A DNA stretch of 64,000 nt from Spongilla lacustris (Eukaryota > Porifera > Demospongiae > Spongillida > Spongillidae), in the NCBI GenBank assembly GCA_949361645.1, contig OX442416.1:19663828-19727827 (forward strand), given 5' to 3'. A program made the translations under genes and the position numbers. The notes under the pieces are model-generated. The model saw only the letters and a list, made by a program, of their open reading frames with translations, was not told where the DNA came from and searched no databases. Of the stretch, positions 12,101-21,579 are shown one piece after another. The number at the start of each line of letters is the position of its first letter. The stretch's first letter is position 1.

Positions 12101-12316
12101 GAAGGAAGGAGAGGAGTGAAGGAGAGGGAAGGGGAGGAGTGGAGGGGGAATGAGAGGAGTGACGGGGAGGGAATGAGGAGGGAAAAAGGGGATTGAAACA
12201 AGTGTGAAGGGGAGGGAAGGGGAGGAGTGAAGGAGAGGGAAGGAGAGAAGTGGAGGAGAGAAAGGGAGGGAATGAGAGGGAAGGTGAGGAGGAAAGAGGA
12301 GGGAAGGTGAGGTATG
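9200..12316. repeat. Purine minisatellite 3, 3.1 kb, higher-order structure
   Basis: This is a continuous purine-rich plus strand. Sub-arrays differ in unit: 20-bp GGAGGAGTGAAGGAGGGAAG (10230-10400 and 10664-10800), 15-bp GGGAAGGGGAGGA (10120-10180 and 10550-10610) and 23-bp GGAGGAGTGAAAGGGAGGGA (11285-11475). Larger blocks repeat as well: 10045-10245 with 10440-10690, and 9200-9530 with 11005-11280. Minus-strand frames of about 1000 residues in all three phases cross it. They arise because the sequence lacks the bases needed for minus-strand stops, and they are not proteins. Confidence 0.9.
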
Positions 12317-12901
12317 GAGGTGCTTCCCGAAGATTGGAGAAATCCCCTCCCAAGACTTCCCCACCTCCTCCCCCTACACAGTCACTCCATGGACCAAAGT
12401 CCTACACTTCCCAATTTGGGATACAATTTACCTTATCAATAAGTCATCTGTTAATGGCTGTACATGTACTTGGTGTTCTCACATCAGTTCATTGCACAGC
12501 ATCTTTTCCATCATGATGTTATCATCACTAGACAGCTTTTCTTCATCAAACCATGACCTAGGATTGTTTTGACTGGCAGAAGGCTACTACAAGAAACAAG
12601 AAGAAAACATTCAGCATAACCATGCATGCACATGTACTAGTAACGCAGACAGCCAAGGAAAGCCATACTAGTTACATGCTTTAATAATAGCGCAACGCGC
12701 GAACGGATCAAATTGATTAGTGAACGACACTAGCGCTATTGCCAGCGCAGCCCGTGTTGTAGATCGATTTCCTCTCTCTGCCCACCATGCAATTCTTACA
12801 TGTAACTCCTTGTCCATGTGCTACTCCCAGGCTGGGCGTCAACGGTTAAAAGGGTTAAAGTATTAATATTACATATACACCCACACTCCCTCACATATCA
12901 C
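12317..12901. repeat. Unique spacer, copy 2 (partner 8597-9199)
   Basis: This is the second copy of the spacer described at 8597. It differs by small indels, for example a missing stretch near 12362 and an added GTAGATC near 12758. Non-coding. Confidence 0.85.
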
Positions 12902-13382
12902 TGTCGCGCATGTTTTAACCCCCTAAGCGGTGGAGTATATGTACTATGGAGTTAAACATTACAAAAAATATTAAGAGCCAATAATTAAATATCTGCCACA
13001 CCTACCGCTACGGGCGACGCATTAGCCATTACCGTATACCAGAGTGAGAGCATAGACATTAGTGAGAGATAGCTTTGTTGAAAATCATATACTTAGAATA
13101 GATTCTCAACATTTACCGTTTATGCTTTAAAGCCACGCCTCGTCAGTCGTGGCTATGTCGCTAGCGTATGCGCACACTCTATGCATTATTGTAATTGGCT
13201 TTGGTGTAGTGCTCACTGCTCAGATGCGCTATGGTGCCCATACATGCGTGTATGTAATATACTCTAGACTACATGTAAGAGACATGCAAGTTCTAAATTA
13301 ATAGTACTAGATGTATCATACCATTTGTCTAGTAGATTGAATGGCATTATAATGATTATATACATTTGCAAAATAAATATAA
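12902..13382. other. Non-coding right flank of the 11.9-kb element
   Basis: No gene, RNA or repeat was recognised. The sequence becomes less purine-biased and leads into the right subterminal ACTCGCG array. Confidence 0.4.
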
Positions 13383-13575
13383 GTGCTCGCGCGAGGCTCG
13401 CGTGTAGCGATTGCGTGTACTCGCGTGTAATTACTCGCGTGTACTCGCCTTGCGCGGGTTGCGAGTGCGAGCGCGTGTACAAAGACACGCGTGTAGTATT
13501 AAGGCACAACTTGTTTCCTCGCGTGTAAGCACACGCAAACTTAATTCGCTTGCATTAGCGAGTCGAGCGAGGGCT
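13383..13575. repeat. Right subterminal ACTCGCG array of the 11.9-kb element
   Basis: Clustered GCTCGCG, ACTCGCGTGTA and GCGAGTGCGAGCGCG words lie in both orientations just inside the right terminus. They mirror the array at 1735-1960 and support the two ends belonging to one element. Confidence 0.7.
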
Positions 13576-13600
13576 TTTAACTTGCTCGTGGACGGTACTG

Positions 13601-13740
13601 TAGGTTCACCTTTAGTCCCAGTGACTTGGATCAGTCATTACATTGGAGCAGTGCAGGTGATCTGGTCTGGTGGCTGGATGCTTAGTTTACAAGCAGAATT
13701 CAAATTCCTTTCATATATTCCATTTTTATCATTCATTTTT
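13601..13740. repeat. Segmental duplication, block A part 2
   Basis: Bases from TAGGTTCACCTTTAGTCCC to TTATCATTC match 24959-25052 in block B. Block A has about 40 extra bases (ATTACATTGGAGCAGTGCAG and neighbours) that B lacks. Immediately downstream, block A enters the TRIM-NHL gene region while B skips to the equivalent of 16728. A 16-base C run follows at 13760-13775. Confidence 0.8.
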
Positions 13741-13943
13741 TGTAGTCAATTCCCATCCTCCCCCCCCCCCCCCCCATTTACAAAATGTTAAAGTCTTCAC
13801 ATTTTTCAATTTTGCTGTGTATATACATGTATTTGCTCCCAAATGACATCCGCATCACAAAAGATTAAGTCATGTACTGTACATATAACATGGTCACACC
13901 TACAAACTAAACACTTACATAGTATCCCTAATACAACATCATA

Positions 13944-16142
13944 TTATACCTTATTCATAATAGGATACTTCAATACATGGTTCGGAGTATAGAAGGAAAC
14001 ATACACACTACCATCTCTGGGATCTTGTGCAATACCACCAGGATGCTGCATATTCCCAAATATGTGGATCTTGTTTCCTCGAGGATCAAAAACTGAAATA
14101 CATTTGCCTTCGGCACTGATATCTTTGCCATAACTATCAGAAACAATGCTGTAACCTTCATGATCAATGGCTAATGAGCAGGGATATTTCATATCACCAT
14201 ACATTCTGACAAAGACACCTTCTTTGGTGAAGACTTTGACAGCTTTTGTATCTACATCTGTAACGTGAATGTTACCAAGAGGGTCTAAGGCAAGACCCAT
14301 TGGTGATGCAAATCTGCCGTTGCCAGAAACATTACCATCTATGGTGAACACCCAACCACCCTCTTCATTCAATACTTGTATCCATCTGTGACCCTGGTCA
14401 CAAATTATCATCCTGTTGCTTGGGTCAACAACAACTGCCCAGGGTTTGCTAAACAGTCCCTGACCATATCCGCACTGACCAAACTTTCGAATGAACTCTC
14501 CGAGTGATGTCAGCTTCTTTACACAATCATTGCCAGTGTCAGCTACGTACAGCACATCTCCCTTGATGAATACACCACGAGGATGACTGAACTGATCATT
14601 ACCACTTCCCCTACTACCTATGGTGTTCTTCAGGTTACCTTTTTGATCATATAAATAAATGCAGTGATTTAAGCTTCCAACATATGTCTCCATTGTCATG
14701 GATGGCAACACATTCCGGCAGAGCACAATTGATCATTTGTTTGGCAGTACATAAGGTAAGGTACTCATGTGGTCTCACATCAAGGTCATGAGGACTGTTC
14801 TGTACATGTTGGCCATCCATTGTGATGACCAGCTGGTGAGGACCAGCAGTCTGAGGGGTGAGGGTGATGGTGTAGGTACCATCCCTGTGGTCCTCCACCT
14901 CTCCATACACAACTACTCCATTATGGTCCTTGGACCTCATCTCAGCCTCAACCTGTACACCACCATGTGGGTACCTCCCTCCATTCATCATCTTAGCCTC
15001 CAATTTAATCACACATTGTGTGTTTAATCTAACCAATTGAATAGTAAATTCGCTTTTGTATGGAACAAGAGATTGGTCAAACACACACCCAAGCACTGAA
15101 AGTTCCTTCATAAGAGTATCCATTTTTACAACTGCAGCTACAGGACCGTATAGGCCTGTTGAAAGGGTTATTTTTTTCACATCTTTATTGGTGGCCTTCA
15201 GTTCAGTGGGTATAAGCCCTCCCATAGCTACCACCTCATGATCACTGTGGGTATGGAGGATGTGTGAGGTCACCTCAGAGTAGTGATTGATATTCTGTTG
15301 GATCTTCTTAAGCTGCTCCTTCTGGAGGGTAAGGGATGTTCTCTGGGTGAGTGCAATGGATTCCAACTCTGACAGCAGTGCCTTCTTCCTTTCCACAAAT
15401 ATTTCATGTAGCTGTTCAAAAGCCGGATTGATAGCCTGTTCAGCTTCTTGTTTAGAAGCGTCTAATTGTTTCATGGTCTTCTCATTAGCATCAAAGGCAC
15501 CAGCCAATGTGTCTTGTACATGTTGGAGTGTCTCTTTCATGTCACCTCGATGAGCCTCTGCAACAGTGGACACTTCACTCACACCATGGTCCTTGTGGGC
15601 TACTGTGGTGCAGTCTCTACACACCAGCAAATTACAGGTCTCACAATAAAAGTTCAGCTTATTGTCCTCATGGTTAGGCTGAGAGCAGTAATGGTCTCTT
15701 GGCTTCATGGTGGTCTGCAGTTGTTTGGCTCCCTCCTGATCCAGTCCAACCATTTGTGTTTGGACAGGTTTGAGTGACGTTTGTGGTGTTCATGGCAGAA
15801 GGTACACATGAACCGATAACATGTACAACAGAACACCTCTGCAGGACCACTACTTCCATCTGTACAGTGATCACAACACACCTCATTGTTGCTGACAATC
15901 TTGGACATGTACCCAGCTACTTCTACTTCAAATCCAAGATGGAGATTCTGAGGAATAGCACTGGCCCCTCCCACTGGGATGCTCATGCTTCGTTCACAGG
16001 TGGGACATTTGAAAACGTGTTGGGAGCCAATCTCATGGTGGAGACATTGCTGACAGAAGGAGTGCAGACATGGTAGAATTCTTGGATCATTGTAGGGCTT
16101 GGAGCACACACCACAGATAGTGTGTAAAAAGGATTCTTCCAT
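13944..16142 (-). CDS. TRIM-NHL protein (RING, B-boxes, coiled coil, filamin, NHL), two apparent frameshifts
   Basis: TRIM-NHL proteins are RING-type E3 ligases or RNA-binding regulators (TRIM2/3/71 group). Reading from ATG 16142, the RING shows CGVCSKPYNDPRILPC with HSFCQQC and CPTC, the C3HC4 pattern. B-box 1 (CDHC...CCTC..FMCTFC..HH) follows, then B-box 2 (HYCSQPNHE...FYCETC...CRDC) and a coiled coil of about 130 residues with LLSELESIALTQ. A filamin-type repeat (VEAEMRSKDHNGVVVYGEVE) and NHL blades (GVFIKGDVLYVADTGNDCVK) complete it, ending at 13944. The total is about 730 residues, normal for the family. The frame shifts near 15753 (one A missing in CACAAATGG) and near 14690 (net +1 or -2 in GACATATGTTGG), so it is a young pseudogene or has assembly errors. 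A canonical acceptor (TCCTCTTACAG) lies just upstream of the ATG, so a 5' exon may exist. Block B lacks this gene. Confidence 0.8.
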
Positions 16143-16760
16143 TAGCTCACTGTAAGAGGATAATTTATTCAAACCTCAGATTTATTGCCATTAATTACCC
16201 ACACTGCGTATTAATACTTAAATAATATTCAAACCGTTGGACAGGTACACTTACTTAAAGTCAATCTTATTGCTGACGGTTTAATACATGTACATGTAGT
16301 ACTGTGCTGTACACTGTACTACAGTGCACTGGCAATATTTTATTTACATTAGTGTCTAAACATGGTTAGCTCCATGCACTTGTAACGCATTATTTTTTAC
16401 ACTTATTCACGTGCATTTCGCCTGACCATCACTACAGTCATATGATAAATGTACGTAACAAAACCATGCATATACATATGCTGCCCCTCTAGTCAGGGCT
16501 GCATACATTAACAACCACACTTCTACTGTCATACCTGGTTGTATCTCCTGGCAACATAAAGGCGGCTGGAGATAGATCAGGTTTGGTGGTGGTAGCTGTA
16601 GGGAAACAAACATACATTCATCAATACCCTTCTTGGTGGTTATGTAACCAGGGTATGGTTCTTTTTTCAGCTCCCAATGCTTCAGTTTATTATTACCTTC
16701 CTCCTTTCTCTGCTCCATTGGTACAAGCTCTTTCTGTTCCATCTTGTCACCATCAAACAT
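16143..16760 (-). other. Upstream region of the TRIM-NHL gene; possible 5' exon
   Basis: A minus-strand open stretch at 16696-16760 starts MFDGDKMEQKELVPMEQRK and ends at a plausible donor (GAAG then GTAATA). It could be a 5' exon of the TRIM-NHL gene, but joining it to the acceptor near 16155 does not give a clear open frame, so I do not include it in the gene. The rest is non-coding. Confidence 0.2.
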
Positions 16761-18952
16761 AGCTTCTGTATAAATTAGACAATTGCTAGAGTGGTTGGTT
16801 GATTATTTATAATCAAAGATGTGTTACTGTATGATGTCAACATGGAGTATTGGTGCAAAATCAAATACGCTCCCATGTACGTGCAACTTGTTATGGGGAA
16901 TTGACACAAATACCATTTTTGAACCTTTTATTTCACACCTATTCGTTACAAATCATTTTTCCATCTGATCATGTTCAGACACAGTGAAGGACGCCATTTA
17001 AAATTTAAACCATTATAGGCAATACCACATTGCCGTCCCTGCATCGAGTGTTGTCCCCACAATTCAAAACAGTGAAGTGTTTAAAGCCTTCCACAGGCTT
17101 CTTGTATCACAGCCAATCAAATGAGGAAGGCAGAGTCGGCAAAAAATAATTGCCAAGAGACTTTTCAAGCAGAGTCCTGACCCCTAAATGTGCTTGGCTC
17201 TCCTATCAACATTAGGTTTGGGGCCAGCACAACTCAACATCTGCTGGTGATCGAGCTAGGTGTACTACAAGTGTGTTCCCTGGCTTTTAGGGATACCCAG
17301 TTGCACTACGTCCCTCAGAGTCAAATGCAGGAGAAAAGGGTTCACATATCCAGTGGAAACTGTCAGCTAAGGAATGTGACCTACCTCCACTGAGAGTGTA
17401 CTTGCGAGGAAGACAGAATGAAGAAGATGACTGCGCCAAGGATGTGGATTATAAAACCCATCTCGAGAAACTGAGTGTGAGATCAAGGCGCCTGAGATGG
17501 AGGTCCCACCAATAACTCAGCAAGTATCAGTACAATCATAATGCCTAGAGCTTTTGCAGAAGGAGTTATATACACATGTACCACTGCCCGTGGATTGAGG
17601 CCATGGGACAACCCCCCAGTCAGAGCTCAACTCTAGCCAGGTAGATGCAAGAACCTCTGAGGAGTCTGCTGGACTACCAGACACTAGGATGACAAACTCC
17701 ACCTTGCCGATCACTGCCATTATCCAGTGCAACATGTTCAGGGAAATAGTTTGTAAACCATGCACTGAGATCTGCAGACTATTATTTATCCAGATGTGAA
17801 CATTGGTGTATGTACAATGTATAGTGTGTGTATGCATGTATATATATTAGGACTGAGTTGCTTCAAGTCTAGGGGAGGGGGGATGTTTAGGTGGTAGTTA
17901 GTACTACATGTACTTAGTTAGAGCTATCATGGTGTCCGCCCCCACCAAAAATGGCTCGAGTTTGAACGAGCGTACGTATTGTCGAGCGCTGCTGGCCTGC
18001 CGCGCGCCGTTCATCAAAATGCTATTTCTTTCCATAAACATTGAAACAGGTACGCGCTAGCGCTAGCGTTGATGACTACGACAATACGCTCGTTTCAACA
18101 CGAGCCATTTGTGTGTGTGTGTGGGGGGGGGGGGGGGGGGGGGGGGGGGGCTTAGTACAACGTGTACTACTACTCTACGGTATGTGTACAACTTGTCAAG
18201 TCAGTGAAGTACTATGTCTGCGTTTGATCCGAGTCTGTATAACACCTGTTTATTCTCAAGAGCAACGCTACTTACGTAAAACTGTTGGCGCCTTACCGCG
18301 CCTATTAGTATTACCATATACATGTATACAGAATAAAATCTGCGGCTATATAAAGTGCGGGTGGCGACTAGTACTCCATAATGGCGACGTTGCTCAAGTA
18401 TAGATCACCAGTAGCTCCATGCTTTCAAAGACCTTGTACGTTAGCAATAGGTTAGCGCTCATTCCGCAAAGTACGACTGACTGGTTCACATTTATGTCTG
18501 AAGTGTACTTACATCTCGCCTGTACTCACCTCCTTCCATAATAACAACTAAGTAAAAGTTCAGGTTCAGTAAACACGTACGTTCTGCTTCAACTTCACCT
18601 GGTGGGGCGGGACTAATATTGTATTCATAAGCGGGGGAGGGGCGTGCCCGGCCCTGACTGCAAATATGAGCTCTGATCAGACCCTACTGGAATTAGAACT
18701 TCAGCATGGTCATTTACAAAGGGGATCAGACAGTGGTCCCATTGTCACTTAGGCTAATAGGGCCGCCGGATTATCTCCATGGGTCGCATTCATGTCAGTA
18801 CATGTATGGGTTGTGAATCCACACTTCGTCGGGTGTGAGAGGTAGCTAGTGCACTTGGCGAACATGGCGGAGGACATACAAAGAGTCACCCGGGAGTGCC
18901 TTGTGTGGGAGCAGGACAGCGTAATTGCGTAAAGCCCCCTGAGTGACCTACT

Positions 18953-19008
18953 TCTCGCGGGCCATGACGTAATAAATTAGAAAAATTTTTACGTCATGGC
19001 CCGCGAGA
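18953..19008. repeat. Perfect palindrome with TGACGTAA arms
   Basis: The 20-base arm TCTCGCGGGCCATGACGTAA is followed by a 16-base AT-rich loop and its exact reverse complement. The arms include TGACGTAA/TTACGTCA, a CRE-like octamer. It lies in a roughly 280-bp stretch absent from block B, so it may belong to a small insertion. Confidence 0.8.
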
Positions 19009-19860
19009 CTTCGCATAGATCGAATATTTATTCAACCAATGGTTATAACCATCGATATACGATACCCACTCAACGATACTGACAGTTGAGAGAGATGGTG
19101 TAAAAGGGATGCCATACACGTTTTCTTCTGTCATCTACTCATTGATCTTGATACTATAGCTAACGTTTCCAAGGTGCTCGGGTAAAGCACTGCCTCCCTA
19201 GCTGGTAGAGAGTGTCTCGGCTTTCAATAATTCAGACAGTGATTTATTTGTGTAATGATTTTGTTTGAGGGGTGGTCTTGAAAATGCTAGGTTTTGACTT
19301 TTTGTCTAAACCGCACCCCTCACAAATCATTACACTATGAATTGTAAAGGAAGGTGTAAGACATCCACTTTGATGTGTTGGGGAGAATTTAATTAGAGGG
19401 AAAGAAAAGAAGTGTATGACAGCCGTGTGGTCCTGGATATATGCCATGCACAGTAGAGTCATTACAGACCCACAGATCCAATGCTAGCTCTGAAGAACTT
19501 AACCTACATGTAAGGTTTGCAGTGAGATCTATTCATTTAATGGAATGAAACTGTTGTCAATGAGATGCTGAGGGAACACCATGGGATCTGATTTTAATGA
19601 GGTGTTCTGGGAGCACCATGGGAGCTGTTTTCAATGAGGTGCTGAGGGAGCACTGTGGGACATGTATGTATAACGACACACAAGCAGCAGTGCACAGATG
19701 TGAGTCATGGCCTGGGGAAGAGGGATGGTCACTACACTTGTGGGTGTGGTCTCAGCTTACTTTCCAGGGAGTGAATCGTCTGTCTCTTAACAGATGTGCA
19801 GAGCGATCCCTGGAGGCTGTGACCAGCTGCTGTGCATTGGGCAGCCAATCTGTGTGACAC

Positions 19861-19861
19861 A

Positions 19862-19900
<39 letters not shown>

Positions 19901-19945
19901 TGTGTTTGTGCGTGTGTGGGGGTGTGTAGTGTGATGTGTGTGTAG
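19861..19945. repeat. GT-dinucleotide microsatellite
   Basis: GT repeats are nearly uninterrupted from 19863 to about 19900, then imperfect. They lie in the intron next to the WD40 exon, and block B has a shorter version at 26712-26742. Confidence 0.9.
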
Positions 19946-20937
19946 ACAGAAGCTCCATAAGTGCTGGTTGAGGGATCGAGGGGACTTTTGTAGCCTCGAC
20001 AGTGGGTGTTCACCAAGGTCACAGAAGGATACCTGGGAGGGAGGGGCATGTGTTGGAAGCATGGTGCACATGCAGGTGTGTTTATCTTGTATCACAAAAA
20101 ATTGCAAACACACACTCCACACCTTCCTCTACTGCAGGGACCTCTTGCTGCTCATCTGACAAACATCTCTCCTCCCCAGAGGAGTTGTGTCTCTGAGGGT
20201 AGGGTAGTGAGGAGGTAGTGAGATTTAAGTCAGCTCTCTTCCCACTTTTATACTACATGTACACATGTACACTTGCATACAAACATGTACATCATAGGAT
20301 GACCAATTACTTCAAGGTGAAATTATTCATAAACTTTGAAAACGGATCTACACGTACCATCTTATCAACAAGACTAGGTTGCCATGGTAGCACAGACATG
20401 GGAGGCAAGTACCACCACACATGCCCAAGGCAGTCACCTGACACGGTGGAGGCCAACACCTCCTTCTGGTGGAAGGAGATGCAGTTCACTGCACCACTGT
20501 GGCTGTGTCAGGGTCCCATATCAGAGCTGTGCCATCTGTGAGGGGGCGGGAGGGATCACATGCTCCATCACCATGGATACTAGGAGAACTGCCCCTAATA
20601 TACATGTAGCTAGGAGAGTGCATGAGTGAGGAGAGCATACCATGGGGGGAGGGAGGGAGTGTGACCCTACTTTAATATAGATAGGAGTGTGAGGGAGGTG
20701 TGGTAGTGTGATGAACAAAGATGCCTCTATACCTACCAACAGAAGTGCTCCATATCACAGGTGCTCCATGTTTGGAGTAAGGCACTTGCATCACCCCATC
20801 CCTGTGGCCTTGGTACACCTTCACCTGAGCCCACTCCACTGTCAGTATGGGGGAGGCGTGCATGCATGAACAATAAATCATTGGTGAGGGTGGGGTCAAA
20901 ATAATCTAATGATGTAAACTTCATCCTTGCAAACATG

Positions 20938-21165
20938 TCATATAACATTTCACACCCTTAAAAATAATTTTCCACCCTTCACACAAGCTAAAGTATTCCC
21001 AAATGCAAGTACTTTGAAATTCACACAAGCACACTTCAAACTTCACAAAATCAAATTCACACAAGCACAGACACATTCACACAAGCACACACACTTTCAC
21101 ACAAGCACCTTCACACAAGCACAAACCTTCCCACATGCACTTCCTTGTGCACAAACACTCACAAG
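20938..21165. repeat. TTCACACAAGCAC short tandem repeat
   Basis: The word TTCACACAAGCAC or close variants recurs about every 12-25 bases. It is low-complexity and non-coding. Confidence 0.75.
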
Positions 21166-21579
21166 ACCTGACCGTCTAGGACTGCAGACTGGATTGGATG
21201 ACAGTATGCAGGAAATGGTCAGCCACAGGATGAGAGATGGGACAATGGGCGTGGTCAGTACAGGTGGTGGGTACCTCAGGTATCCTCTTCATGACCCTCT
21301 CTGCTAGAAGTGTGTTCAGCCTGTCTGTTAGGAGGTCCACCTTCTCCACCACTGTGTGTAGGAGAGGATGGGGAGGAGGTGGGTGTGGATGGGGAGGAGA
21401 TAAGAGAGGATGGGGAGGAGGTAAGAGAGGATGGAGAGGATGGAACAGGCACAATATACTTCAAAGTGGTCAGGCTATATTGAATGACATTGGTAAAAGA
21501 TGCATCCCAACCAAGGGGAACGCAGAAATGTTAGAAGAGATACAGCAATGGAAACATTGAGCCTCATGGTTTGACATAC

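Larger units (their letters stand above)
1727..13600. mobile_element. 11.9-kb TA-target element with CAGTACCG inverted ends
   Basis: The left end CAGTACCGTCCGCGCG (1727) and the reverse complement of the right end (to 13600), CAGTACCGTCCACGAG, match over about 26 bases with two mismatches. TA flanks both ends (1725-1726, 13601-13602), while block B has a single uninterrupted TA at the same place, so one insertion with TA duplication fits. TA duplication is known for Tc1/mariner-type elements, and the related 1010-bp element at 60516 retains an HTH-like ORF. The interior is about 40% minisatellite plus tandemly duplicated unique segments; I found no transposase in it. It may be a large non-autonomous element that accumulated repeats, or a nested composite. 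Confidence 0.75.
16728..20560. repeat. Segmental duplication, block A part 3
   Basis: Collinear with 25065-27360. Shared landmarks are CTGTTCCATCTTGTCACC, GGCAATACCACATTGCCGTC, GTGACCTACCTCCACTGAGAG, the GAGCTCTGATCAGACCC segment and the WDR37-like exons. Two stretches exist only in A: about 17858-18637 (with a 28-base G run at 18123) and about 18777-19055 (with the 56-base palindrome). Apart from the WD40 relics no coding sequence was recognised. Confidence 0.8.
19765..21460 (-). pseudogene. WDR37-like WD40 gene remnant, block A copy
   Basis: Minus-strand exons appear in the order expected for WDR37: a possible coiled-coil stretch with VEKVDLLTDRLNTLL (about 21290-21365), then KVYQGHRDGVMQV (about 20790-20850), then HSGAVNCISFHQKEVLAST (about 20440-20500). 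An acidic linker follows (SSGEERCLSDEQQEV, about 20135-20195), then DWLPNAQQLVTASRDRSAHL (about 19795-19855). WDR37 has the same succession, including GHRDG, an SVNSIKFHP-type blade, the SGE.E..SD linker and a VTASWDR blade. A deletion of about 10 bases after RSAHL shifts the frame relative to the block B copy, and no C-terminal blades were found. I call it a decayed 5' half. Confidence 0.6.

Noticed and set aside
9183..12364. Minus-strand open frames of about 1000 residues in all three phases
   Set aside because: They follow from purine-only composition, repeat S/P/L/F/H/T strings, and are open in three phases at once. No start context, domain or codon bias supports a protein.
16407..16760. 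117-residue minus-strand frame as a separate gene
   Set aside because: Only the first 22 codons look plausible as an exon; the remainder is not protein-like, and the start region is also present in block B without the TRIM gene.
18864..18932. 22-residue frame MAEDIQRVTRECLVWEQD...
   Set aside because: It has a reasonable start context but is very short, lies in an insertion absent from block B, and has no convincing continuation.
21237..21560. 107-residue frame ending ILNDIGKRCIPTKGNAEMLEE...
   Set aside because: Its last 30 residues look non-random, but the rest is G-rich low complexity. It ends just before the ankyrin cap exon without a splice donor, so I could not support a gene.
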